This document shows positions 34,511 through 41,917 of a stretch of 48,672 nucleotides of DNA, in pieces. The notes under the pieces are model-generated. The model saw only the letters and a program-made list of their open reading frames with translations. It was not told the origin of the DNA and made no database searches. This DNA is from Candidatus Methanoperedens sp. (GTDB lineage: Archaea; Halobacteriota; Methanosarcinia; Methanosarcinales; Methanoperedenaceae): contig JAQUQX010000011.1 of NCBI GenBank assembly GCA_028715885.1, positions 1 through 48,672 on the forward strand, written 5' to 3'. The position numbers and the translations under genes were made by a program. The first letter of the stretch is position 1, and each line of letters begins with the position of its first letter.

Positions 34511-34524
34511 CATTATTAATAATG
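34511..34524. promoter_or_regulatory. 14-base perfect palindrome upstream of the Hdr operon
   Basis: CATTATTAATAATG is its own reverse complement. It lies in the 119-base gap between mcrD and the HdrD-like gene. It could be an operator or an AT-rich promoter element for the operon. A TATA-like TTTAAAA (minus strand, about 34478-34484) lies nearer the gene. Confidence 0.35.
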
Positions 34525-34551
34525 TAACTTGTTGCCTGTCATCCCGCTAAT

Positions 34552-35073
34552 TTATTTTTCACGCTCTGTGCCAATTACACAGAGGGTTGTTTCCGCTTTT
34601 GCATGCGGGTCTATTAAGCCAAGCATGCGCTCATCTTCAAGAGCGATTGATTCATCGGTCTTGCTTTTGAACCCGTATTTGGCATAATCAGTCAAAGTGG
34701 GTCTTCTCTTGATAAAGTGCCCGCGCTTGAACTCAAAGGCAAAGGGAAGCGCCCGTTCACACGCCCCCCTCACCCTGTCCACAGAAGCTTCATCCTCAAC
34801 TTCGACAAGTATCTCTCCCACGATTATGTGAAGTTCGAATGCGCAGTCGCCTACATGTATAATCTTCCTGTCCGGGTGGTTTACATCCGCGCCGGTTCCG
34901 GGTCCGCTTGTGACTTTCCTGGGCAGGTTTTTCCCATTAATTAGCATCCTGATTACACCTTCGGTTTGGTCGATTTCGTTCAATATTTTCTCAGCAGTTT
35001 CAGGCTGTAATAACCGTCTGGGGAATATCCTTACCTGAATGGGTTTATCAGTTGTTGCGGCAGTTTTTACCAT
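34552..35073 (-). CDS. mcrD: methyl-coenzyme M reductase operon protein D (McrD), orphan
   Basis: A 173-residue McrD. The ATG at 35073 follows AGGTGA with a five-base spacer; the GTG at 35082 is inside that site. VRIFPRRLLQPETAEKIL, GPGTGADVNHPDRKIIHVGD, GHFIKRRPTLTDYAKYG and GLIDPHAKAE are diagnostic. McrD is associated with methyl-CoM reductase maturation and is classically encoded in mcrBDCGA. No other mcr gene is in the window, so it is unlinked here and instead precedes the Hdr operon on the same strand. The downstream gap of about 119 bases may contain a separate promoter. Confidence 0.95.
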   Translation of the reverse strand: MVKTAATTDKPIQVRIFPRRLLQPETAEKILNEIDQTEGVIRMLINGKNLPRKVTSGPGTGADVNHPDRKIIHVGDCAFELHIIVGEILVEVEDEASVDRVRGACERALPFAFEFKRGHFIKRRPTLTDYAKYGFKSKTDESIALEDERMLGLIDPHAKAETTLCVIGTEREK

Positions 35074-35304
35074 TTGATTCACCTTATTTTATATTGACGT
35101 TACCTGGCTATGGCTCCCCGGTCGCCTATCGCTATTATCAGGCTGTTTACTTCCTGACCTGTCGGCTCCCTGTTGTTTTCCATTTCGAAAATGTCGATTA
35201 TTGCGCTGTAAGTGCAGTGCAATTTGTCAGCCGTTTTTCTTCTGGCACATCTGGTCATGTTTTACAATTAGTGTAAACGCTGTGTGACCTATTAAGGATT
35301 TTGG

Positions 35305-35320
35305 TTCGTATAGATACGAA
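35305..35320. promoter_or_regulatory. inverted repeat TTCGTAT-AG-ATACGAA between mcrD and carA
   Basis: Perfect 7-base arms with a 2-base spacer lie 72 bases before carA, next to an A/T-rich TATA-like stretch (ATAAAATAATAAAT, about 35320-35333). They are 232 bases upstream of mcrD. The position over the carA promoter suggests a dimeric repressor or activator site. The rest of the 35074-35391 gap holds only promoter-like AT sequence and no gene I can support. Confidence 0.45.
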
Positions 35321-35391
35321 TAAAATAATAAATGATGATAGTTAGTACTCGAATCGTAATCTATTTACATCCACTTGCCCTTTAAGCAACC

Positions 35392-36489
35392 ATGAAAGCG
35401 GTACTCGGGCTTGAGGACGGAACATTTGTAAAAGGCGAAGGATTAGGAGTGGAAGGAATTGTCCAGGGCGAGCTTGTTTTCACAACGCAGTACACAGGCT
35501 ACGAGGAAGCCCTGACAGACCCATCGTATAAGGGACAGATTCTGATGTTTACCTATCCTCTCATCGGCAACTACGGAATAAGCGGCGAAACCTTCCAGTC
35601 CGACTGCATGCAGGCTGAAGGCTTGGTGGTAAGGGAAGCCTGCGACCATCCTTCACATCATAAATCAAAGCGTTCTATCTACGAGTTCCTGAAGGACGAG
35701 GGCAAATCAGGCATCATGGGAATAGACACGCGCATGCTCACCATAAAAACAAGAGAGCACGGCACCATGAAAGCCGCAATAATAGTCGGGAGCGATGATG
35801 GCGAGGAAGCTGTAAGACTTGCGCGTGAGCAGCCGGATATAGGTGGCATTGACCTGATTAGCAGGGTCACATGCAAAGAGCCGTACCAGTTGAAAGGGCA
35901 GGAAGACGGGGGCAATATTGTCCTCATGGATTTCGGTGCAAAGAGAAACATCGTAAAAAGCCTGAACAAGCGGGGAATCAATGTCACTGTTGTTCCTGCA
36001 ACAACGAAGGTAAAGGACATCCTGAATTACGAGCCAGACGCCCTACTCCTATCCAACGGACCGGGAGACCCGCAGCAAGCGGTGAACGGTATCTCGGTCG
36101 TGAAAGAGCTGGCGGGACAATTGCCCATCTTCGGCATCTGCCTCGGTCACCAGATTATCTCACTGGCGCTGGGGGGAGAGACTTACAAGATGAAATTCGG
36201 GCACCGCGGAGCCAACCAGCCTGTGAAGGACAAAAAAAGGGGTATAGTGTACATCACATCGCAGAACCATGGCTATGCTGTGGATGAGAGCAGCATGGAA
36301 GGAAAAGAGGTATCTATCACGCAATTAAACGCCAATGATGGCACAGTAGAGGGGTTTGAGCATAAAAAGCTGGATATAGTATCGGTGCAGTACCATCCTG
36401 AAGCGCATCCCGGACCTCTTGATACGGAGAAGATTTTCTTTGACAGGGTTGCGGAGAGGATAAGAAAGATGAAAGTGGTGGTGAAGTAA
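35392..36489 (+). CDS. carA: carbamoyl-phosphate synthase small (glutaminase) subunit
   Basis: A 365-residue CarA. The N-terminal domain has GLEDGTFVKGEGLG, QYTGYEEALTDPSYKGQI and GIMGIDTRMLT. The C-terminal class I amidotransferase domain has LSNGPGDP, FGICLGHQIISLALGG with the catalytic Cys, NHGYAVDE, and QYHPEAHPGP with the His. It supplies ammonia for carbamoyl phosphate in arginine and pyrimidine synthesis. carB does not follow; the next gene is convergent and begins one base after the carA stop, so the large subunit must be encoded elsewhere. Confidence 0.97.
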   Translation: MKAVLGLEDGTFVKGEGLGVEGIVQGELVFTTQYTGYEEALTDPSYKGQILMFTYPLIGNYGISGETFQSDCMQAEGLVVREACDHPSHHKSKRSIYEFLKDEGKSGIMGIDTRMLTIKTREHGTMKAAIIVGSDDGEEAVRLAREQPDIGGIDLISRVTCKEPYQLKGQEDGGNIVLMDFGAKRNIVKSLNKRGINVTVVPATTKVKDILNYEPDALLLSNGPGDPQQAVNGISVVKELAGQLPIFGICLGHQIISLALGGETYKMKFGHRGANQPVKDKKRGIVYITSQNHGYAVDESSMEGKEVSITQLNANDGTVEGFEHKKLDIVSVQYHPEAHPGPLDTEKIFFDRVAERIRKMKVVVK

Positions 36490-36987
36490 TTACATCCTCC
36501 ACCTGTCATCCACAGGAAAACACTCGTTAATCCACATCAGCACCCTATTCTCATAGATTATCCTGTACTCCCTTGAAAGAACAGGCACATCTCCAAAAAA
36601 ATCCTGCCGCACAATTTCCATTTTCAGTATATCCCGCCTTGTCTCAAGCTTATGCTCCCGCAGAATCCTTCCTATCGGGATATCCGCCCTCATGAGGTCG
36701 TCCCTCATCGCCTTCGGCAGTCTTTTTAGAGGCGCCAGTGATTTTGCCAGAACGTAAATAGTCCCTCCGGCATCCAATGTCACAAGGCGGCTGTTGACCT
36801 CCTCCCCGACTTCGATATCAAGAAGCTTTGCGATATCAGGCGTTGCTTTTATCACGCTTTGTTCAAGCGTTTTGACCTCTACCCTTTTCCCTGTGAGCAC
36901 CTCAAGAAGCTGCGTGACCGAGCCATCAGTGCCTGCGCAGATGCGGAGGCATGCGGGAACATCAGGTCTTTTAAGGACATCCCACAA
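36490..36987 (-). CDS. DUF98 chorismate-pyruvate-lyase-like protein
   Basis: A 165-residue protein of the DUF98/UbiC-like fold (relatives include Rv2949c chorismate lyase). CAGTDGSVTQLLEVLTGKRVEV near the N-terminus, LDIEVGEEVNSRLVTL and the active-site-like ADIPIGRILREHKLETRRDI match the family pattern. In methanogens a chorismate lyase is proposed to make 4-hydroxybenzoate for methanopterin, so a role there is plausible but inferred. It follows the DUF5611 gene by two bases and abuts carA convergently. Confidence 0.8.
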   Translation of the reverse strand: MWDVLKRPDVPACLRICAGTDGSVTQLLEVLTGKRVEVKTLEQSVIKATPDIAKLLDIEVGEEVNSRLVTLDAGGTIYVLAKSLAPLKRLPKAMRDDLMRADIPIGRILREHKLETRRDILKMEIVRQDFFGDVPVLSREYRIIYENRVLMWINECFPVDDRWRM

Positions 36988-36989
36988 AT

Positions 36990-37316
36990 TCAGTCTCCCT
37001 GCACTTCTTTTTTTGCTTTTTTAAGTCTTTCTTTGGCAGTAAAACCAGTTGCCTCTTCAAGAAAGACCCTGTAGCGCTTATTGGTATCGAGAAAAACATC
37101 ATCCTTAACGTCTTTGTTGGATTCCGTGTCCACGCACAGCTTTTTGTTATTAACCCAGACAGTTAACTGTTTGAAGGCACCGTAATTTATTGTGTATTTC
37201 CCGCCCTCTTCCTTTATTGGTGCTGGAAAATTCTTCTCAAGCTCTGCCCTGATTCGCCCGGCATCAGGCGAAAAACCTCGTTTAAATGAATACTCCTGAA
37301 TAATATCACCATCCAT
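36990..37316 (-). CDS. DUF5611 family protein
   Basis: A 108-residue soluble protein. The QEYSFKRGFSPDAGRIRAEL opening resembles the DUF5611 group seen in Methanosarcinales; the function is unknown. It has a basic C-terminus (TAKERLKKAKKEVQ). It is transcribed with the DUF98 gene (two-base gap), which suggests a shared role. Assignment to the family is from memory of the motif and should be treated as moderate. Confidence 0.6.
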   Translation of the reverse strand: MDGDIIQEYSFKRGFSPDAGRIRAELEKNFPAPIKEEGGKYTINYGAFKQLTVWVNNKKLCVDTESNKDVKDDVFLDTNKRYRVFLEEATGFTAKERLKKAKKEVQGD

Positions 37317-37399
37317 TACAGGGTTCGCATAAGATTAAAAGATTACTGAAAATATTACCTCAACCTCAACTGAAAAGCTTAATTACCTGTGATACATTT

Positions 37400-37492
37400 A
37401 AAGCGGCTGTTTCACAGAAACAGGCGATGGAGTTCGCCTTTAACCGCTTGATAGCTGATAACTCCTACCAATCAATGAAAATTTAAAAGGAG
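37400..37492 (+). promoter_or_regulatory. fluoride riboswitch (crcB motif) with SD-sequestering platform
   Basis: The aptamer core spans 37423-37469. Stem 1 is GGCGA (37423-37427) with TCGCC (37434-37438). Loop GGAGT (37429-37433) can pair with ACTCC (37461-37465) as the pseudoknot. Stem 2 is GCT/AGC (37446-37448 with 37453-37455), then CTGATAACTCCTACC. This is very like bacterial crcB/fluoride aptamers (GGCGATGGAGTTCGCC, AGCTAATGACTCCTACC). CTCCT (37462-37466) can also pair with AGGAG (37488-37492), the ribosome binding site of the antiporter gene. A perfect hairpin CTGTTTC-ACA-GAAACAG (37407-37423) precedes the aptamer, and AAGCGG (37401-37406) can pair with CCGCTT (37444-37449). Confidence 0.88.
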
Positions 37493-37499
37493 ACAGAAT

Positions 37500-38648
37500 A
37501 TGAGAGCGGACATAATAGCGATTGCAGGTATATTAGTTTTCATTTCAAGTTTAATTTCCTTAAGATTCGGTCTGTCTGTAGCGATAATTGAAATTCTACT
37601 TGGCGCGATTGCCGGGAATTTCGGGGTTCAACCAGATGACTGGATGCTGTATTTAGCAAGTTTTGGCGGGATTCTCCTAACATTCCTTGCAGGGACTGAA
37701 ATCGATACGAAGTTAATGAAAGAAAAATTTAAAGAGAGTTTTCTTATAGGTACATTCTCTTTTTTGCTGCCTTTTGTCGTTGTTTTCCTTTATACTTATT
37801 ACGCAGCGGGCTGGAATTTCCAGGCATCCCTGATTGCGGGAACTGCGCTGTCCACAACATCTCTTGCTGTTGTTTATTCGGTTCTCGTGGAAACAGGGTT
37901 ATCAAAAACAGAGATTGGTAAATTAATTATGGCATCTACTTTTATAACAGATATGGGAACTGCGATTGCATTAAGCATATTATTTGTTAAGCCTACGTCT
38001 TATACAGTCCTTTTTATTTTAGTTTCATTATGTGTGATTTATTTTGCAGGAAATTTTTCTCATTACGTTTTCCATAATCCGAAATTGAAGAACAAAGTGA
38101 TTGAGCCTGAAATAAAATATATCTTCCTGCTGCTGTTTATTTTCATGTACTTTGCAAACCTGGGACAGGGGCAGGCTGTCCTGCCTGCCTTCGTATTGGG
38201 GCTATTAATGTCAAAACATTTTATCGAGACCTCTGAGACAAAAGAGTTAAGAAACAGGTTGAGAACAGTTGCTTACGCTGTTATCACTCCCATATTTTTT
38301 ATTGTCGGGGGTTTGAAGGTTTCATTTCCTTTGATTTTATCCGCACTTGGGCTTTTTGTTATTCTCTTTGCTCTCAAAATAGCAGCCAAGTTTCTTGGGG
38401 TTTACTTTCTTGCAAAAAAATACATTCCCGATGGAAGTATGTACACTACGCTTTTGATGAGTACGGGATTGACTTTCGGAACGATAGCGAGTGTTTTTGG
38501 CTTTAATTCAGGGCTTATAGACCAGGTGCAGTACTCTGTCCTTGTTGGAGTGGTTATTGCAAGCGCGGTTATCCCGACATTCATAGCGCAGAAATGGTTT
38601 ATGCCTGTTCATTCTGAGGATATTGTTGATTTGAAGAATGGGAATTGA
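37500..38648 (+). CDS. CPA-type cation:proton antiporter (Kef/Nap class), fluoride-riboswitch controlled
   Basis: A 382-residue membrane protein with about 12 hydrophobic segments. LRFGLSVAIIEILLGAIAGNFG at the start, FLAGTEIDTKLMKEKF, STTSLAVVYSVLVETGLSKTEIGK and FITDMGTAIALSI carry the family features; TDMGTA takes the place of the ND/DD ion site. FIVGGLKVSF follows in the second half. The start is ATG 37500 with AGGAG nine bases upstream. Na+/H+ antiporters are among the classes known downstream of fluoride riboswitches, presumably to cope with cytoplasmic fluoride or acid. The exact ions cannot be read from sequence. Confidence 0.9.
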   Translation: MRADIIAIAGILVFISSLISLRFGLSVAIIEILLGAIAGNFGVQPDDWMLYLASFGGILLTFLAGTEIDTKLMKEKFKESFLIGTFSFLLPFVVVFLYTYYAAGWNFQASLIAGTALSTTSLAVVYSVLVETGLSKTEIGKLIMASTFITDMGTAIALSILFVKPTSYTVLFILVSLCVIYFAGNFSHYVFHNPKLKNKVIEPEIKYIFLLLFIFMYFANLGQGQAVLPAFVLGLLMSKHFIETSETKELRNRLRTVAYAVITPIFFIVGGLKVSFPLILSALGLFVILFALKIAAKFLGVYFLAKKYIPDGSMYTTLLMSTGLTFGTIASVFGFNSGLIDQVQYSVLVGVVIASAVIPTFIAQKWFMPVHSEDIVDLKNGN

Positions 38649-38651
38649 AAG

Positions 38652-38686
38652 AGTTTGAGGGAATAGAATTCTTCAAACTTTCCCTC
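38652..38686. terminator. overlapping inverted repeats between convergent genes
   Basis: AGTTTGA (38652-38658) pairs with TCAAACT (38673-38679), and GAGGGAA (38657-38663) pairs with TTCCCTC (38680-38686). The two hairpins share bases and exclude each other at the edge. They lie just after the antiporter stop. A termination region is the simplest reading. Confidence 0.4.
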
Positions 38687-38754
38687 TTCTCATCCCTGAA
38701 ACCGGGTTCATGAAAGAAGCAGAGCAAAATTAGATTCAATAGAAGATGTTGGAT

Positions 38755-39735
38755 TCAAACCATTTCCGCATCATTATAGAGCTTTACAGCCATAATATGA
38801 CCGTCGTACCCGTTAATCTCTATCGACTCGCGCGTGCCCTTTATCTCCCATATCGGGATATGCAGGAGTTCCAATTTCAGGTTTATATCCCCGGGGTCAG
38901 GGGCAATTACCTTATTTTCGAAAACTATCGTATCGCCTATCATCTCATTCAGCCTGATTTCTTTTGTATGTTCCCTGATGATGGAATTCAGGGCTTTAGT
39001 CCCGGCATCGTTTTTCTGGACAACAGGCTGCTTAATCTCATAATTCTGTGTGGGGATGAACGTATTATCCTGGATATCCTTGAATTTAATAAAATTATTG
39101 TCTCCCGCAATCCCGTGGATATATCCCTCCCCTTCCCCGGAAAGGTCTGCTACCTTTGATTTGAACTTTACCTGGATATTGAAAGAATAAGTGTAATGCC
39201 AGACCGGTATGAATTTTAATATCTGGCTTTTTGCAGGTCCTACTTTTGCCTCGGCTATGGATAAGGCATCCGATTTTCCGATATTAATTGGAATTGAACG
39301 CAGTAATATCTTAATTGTTTTTTCATATTCATGTCTTGGAGCCTGAACCTCTGCTTGAAACGGCGTGGTTGAAAAATCAATTTTTTCCTTAACCGGTATT
39401 TTTGCTCCCGGTTCCATACCCCCCAGTACAGCCCTGCCTATCCGGGATTCAAGCTCGTTCCTGTCCCATAGGGTAAGCCTGTCGTCAAGGGCAAACATGC
39501 GCGTTTTTTCATCAAAAGATTCAGAGATAAGTATGCCTTTGCCCCTGTACCTCTGCACAATATTTGAAAAATACCTGATGCCGTTTAAATTGGGGTCATT
39601 TTCAAATTTTATTAAGAGGCGCTCCGAATCCTTTTCTGCGAGCAGGTCGCAGATATCCGAAGAACTTATACCGTAACCATAGTGTATAAAAATATTTTTT
39701 ACAATATCAATCACAGCTTGCTTATTCATGGACAT
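38755..39735 (-). CDS. uncharacterised protein with two P-x-W motifs
   Basis: A 326-residue soluble protein I cannot place. Residues 1-100 contain ERLLIKFENDPNL, GKGILISESFDEKTRMFALDDRLTLWDRNELESRIGRA in outline. That layout resembles the restriction-endonuclease-like folds of archaeal repair proteins, but the catalytic acidic/Lys set is not clear. Residues about 150-326 contain two related elements, FIPVWHYTYSF (175-185) and LLHIPIWEIKG near 295, with beta-rich sequence between. M3 (MNKQAV) is an alternative start. It is divergent from the NrpR-like gene with 68 bases between. Confidence 0.65.
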   Translation of the reverse strand: MSMNKQAVIDIVKNIFIHYGYGISSSDICDLLAEKDSERLLIKFENDPNLNGIRYFSNIVQRYRGKGILISESFDEKTRMFALDDRLTLWDRNELESRIGRAVLGGMEPGAKIPVKEKIDFSTTPFQAEVQAPRHEYEKTIKILLRSIPINIGKSDALSIAEAKVGPAKSQILKFIPVWHYTYSFNIQVKFKSKVADLSGEGEGYIHGIAGDNNFIKFKDIQDNTFIPTQNYEIKQPVVQKNDAGTKALNSIIREHTKEIRLNEMIGDTIVFENKVIAPDPGDINLKLELLHIPIWEIKGTRESIEINGYDGHIMAVKLYNDAEMV

Positions 39736-39803
39736 TTTACTTCTGCCTGACTATACTTGTCTTTCGGTATATTTATAACGCATTGTAATTATACATGGTC
39801 TGA

Positions 39804-40553
39804 ATGACAGATATCATGTTCATAATATCAAGAATTGAAAATATGATGTATGAAGTAACCTTTGACCCGAAAAAGCGCAAAGGTAAGATAATAGTAAATA
39901 TCTCCATCGTTAATGAATCGGATTTCAAGAAAGTTATAGGTTTAATCAGACAGGCAGTGCATAGCGGACTATCGGTAAGCCCTTATATAAAAATAGTACA
40001 TCCCGGCGAAAAAATAGGAAAAGTCGTTATTGGAAAAGGTAAGATAGGAATAGCCACAGCCTGCAGCATTACGATAGACGGCGTCCTGCTCAAGGCCGGA
40101 ATACCTGTTAAACCCAAATTCGGGGGCGTCGTGGAGATACATGACGGTTCGCCTTTAAGATTTACCGATGTCCTGACCTATGACAGCACAACAATCGACC
40201 CGCTTGATGTATTAATGTCACAGGAGCTTACATCCGTTACTCAAATGATCAATACAGGCTCGGGAAAGATACTGGCGAATCTGCGGGAAGCTCCCATGGC
40301 TGCCCGTGATAAGATAGAACAGGTGCTGGATTCGCTCGTTGAAGCTGGTTTTTCGTGTATCATGGAAGTTGGCGAACCTAATAATGACATACTGGGAGTC
40401 CAGGTAGGCAGGGACAAAATCGGGATTGTGGTAATCGGCGGCACTAACCCGATGGCTCTTGTGCAGGAGAATTATATTGATATCAATACACAGGAGATGT
40501 CAATACTTCTTGATATTGAAGAAATGGCTCATATAGACGAGCTTAAATTTTAG
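39804..40553 (+). CDS. stand-alone NrpR regulatory domain (NrpRII-like nitrogen repressor subunit)
   Basis: Up to 249 residues made of a single DUF128/NrpR domain. [61 protein letters not shown], and [15 protein letters not shown] are nearly invariant in NrpR, the 2-oxoglutarate-sensing repressor of nif and glnA in methanogens. No winged-helix domain precedes it. In Methanosarcina a two-protein version exists, with NrpRI carrying the HTH and NrpRII lacking it; this gene fits NrpRII. Several Mets near the N-terminus (39804, 39816, 39843, 39846) leave the start uncertain. Confidence 0.88.
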   Translation: MTDIMFIISRIENMMYEVTFDPKKRKGKIIVNISIVNESDFKKVIGLIRQAVHSGLSVSPYIKIVHPGEKIGKVVIGKGKIGIATACSITIDGVLLKAGIPVKPKFGGVVEIHDGSPLRFTDVLTYDSTTIDPLDVLMSQELTSVTQMINTGSGKILANLREAPMAARDKIEQVLDSLVEAGFSCIMEVGEPNNDILGVQVGRDKIGIVVIGGTNPMALVQENYIDINTQEMSILLDIEEMAHIDELKF

Positions 40554-40618
40554 ACCTGCCGGGGTACGGGCACAAACTATTTATGGATTCATTGCCGTGT
40601 ATTTAACGGGGTGACAAA

Positions 40619-40684
40619 ATGAGCATAAGAAAGATTAAAAAAACCAAAAAAGGAATCTGCAAGTGCCATTCTTCCTGCATATAA
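40619..40684 (+). CDS. 21-residue Cys micro-peptide with own promoter and RBS
   Basis: ATG at 40619 follows GGGGTGA (40608-40614) at ideal spacing, and a TATA-like TATTTATG lies at 40578-40585. The product is MSIRKIKKTKKGICKCHSSC-I, very basic, with C14-x-C16-x4-C... (C14, C16, C20). Downstream are several T-runs (40688-40720) resembling an archaeal terminator. The complete signal set in 150 bases makes a real transcript likely. The small size prevents a homology argument. It could be a metal-binding or membrane-active peptide, or a regulatory leader. Confidence 0.45.
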   Translation: MSIRKIKKTKKGICKCHSSCI

Positions 40685-40709
40685 ATAGTTTAAATATTTT
40701 TTTATATTT

Positions 40710-41354
40710 TCAATATTTTTTATTGTATAATGGGTATGCAAATCGCCATGTTGTGGGGTCGTTATCTCCCGCATCATCGAAATAGCCGTAAATGTTGACC
40801 TCGGTAACCTGTTTCCCCATATTCTTACCGAGTTCCTGTTGCAGGGTCTCGGGCGTTAACAGGTTGTTTGTCTGCGGTTCAAAAAAATACCATGAGGTAA
40901 AGCCGCCAAACGTTGATTTGAATGATACAATCGCATGCCCGGTGCCGTCGGAAAAACGAACCGCGGCAAAATAGGCTTTATACCCCGCTTTTTCCGAGGC
41001 GTTAATCATATCGACCGTGTACTGACCGCAGACATATTCCTGGGGTGTGTATGACCGTATATTAAGGTTATAATCCCTGAACCAGTCCACGTATTTACGA
41101 TAATTGACCTCTACAGCTACGGATTTGTTTTCATACAACGATACCTGCGCTTTTTCATCAATTTTTTGTACAATTTCGGTATGCTGGACAGCGGCTGTCG
41201 GCGATGGGGCAGGAACCGTAACAGCCGCTGATGGGGTTGGGGTGGGTGATATGGTTACTTCAGGCGCTTTTGATGCGCGCGTTCCATCTTCAGTATTTAT
41301 ACATCCTGCAAATAATACAAAAATAAGGACAAACGGTATGTAATATCTGGTCAA
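40710..41354 (-). CDS. lipoprotein with transglutaminase-like domain
   Basis: About 214 residues from a TTG at 41354, chosen because GGTGAT lies seven bases upstream. It yields a compact signal peptide MTRYYIPFVLIFVLFAGC with a lipobox (FAGC). The longer frame to 41453 adds non-conserved residues. A Thr/Pro/Ala-rich spacer (SPTPTPSAAVTVP) follows. The C-terminal domain has Cys (YVCGQYTVDM), His (GTGHAIVSF) and an acidic/aromatic motif (WYFFEPQTN) spaced like a transglutaminase-type Cys-His-Asp triad. An extracellular, membrane-tethered protein is likely; the catalytic reading is tentative. Confidence 0.7.
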   Translation of the reverse strand: MTRYYIPFVLIFVLFAGCINTEDGTRASKAPEVTISPTPTPSAAVTVPAPSPTAAVQHTEIVQKIDEKAQVSLYENKSVAVEVNYRKYVDWFRDYNLNIRSYTPQEYVCGQYTVDMINASEKAGYKAYFAAVRFSDGTGHAIVSFKSTFGGFTSWYFFEPQTNNLLTPETLQQELGKNMGKQVTEVNIYGYFDDAGDNDPTTWRFAYPLYNKKY

Positions 41355-41482
41355 TATTTTTATCACCAGTTTTTCATTGGGATTCCGGACAACAAATAAA
41401 ACATAGTCCATGTTATGGGGAAACTGGATATTAAACATGACGGCAAAATACAAATTCTGTGAAAGGAATGCTTATCAAACGT

Positions 41483-41917
41483 TTATAGAAAAGTATCCAG
41501 TATTACATGCAGGGCATTTGCAATTATTATTCCGACAAGAAAAATAAAAATATAAAGCGATAAAATCGAGTTTTCAACCGGAAGCGAGCTGAACAGGAAG
41601 TAATATAAACCGAGAACCAGCAGGCTGATGTATAATATCCTTACAATTGCCCCGTACACGATATTGTGGGAACTCTGCCTGTGTGTAAACATCCACTTAT
41701 AAGGCAGCATAATGATTTTTAACCTGCCCCATTTTTTTATCGCCGTGCTGTCTGTATCAAGGTCAGGAGTTATGAATTCAGTGCCTATATAAAAACCAGC
41801 GCCCAGTGCAAGCAACATCCTCAGGTCAACAAGGGTTTTGTCCCAGGCGAAAAGTACTGAAATAATTGCGATAAAAACCGTGTAATTGAAGAGCCTGTGT
41901 ACGTTATATCCTGGCAT
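41483..41917 (-). CDS. DUF2227 membrane protein (putative metal-dependent hydrolase)
   Basis: A 144-residue membrane protein with three or four hydrophobic segments. NVHRLFNYTVF, GTEFITPDLDTDSTAIKKWG and FTHRQSSHNIVYG form the His/Asp motif set of the DUF2227/YdjM-type family, predicted metal-dependent hydrolases. The ATG shares one base with the hemB stop (TAATG), so the two are translationally coupled. No functional link to haem synthesis is known. Confidence 0.78.
   Translation of the reverse strand: MPGYNVHRLFNYTVFIAIISVLFAWDKTLVDLRMLLALGAGFYIGTEFITPDLDTDSTAIKKWGRLKIIMLPYKWMFTHRQSSHNIVYGAIVRILYISLLVLGLYYFLFSSLPVENSILSLYIFIFLVGIIIANALHVILDTFL

Noticed and set aside
35052-35276. Plus-strand frame in the mcrD-carA gap
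   Set aside because: No start signal, odd composition, overlaps the mcrD start; the gap is better read as regulatory.
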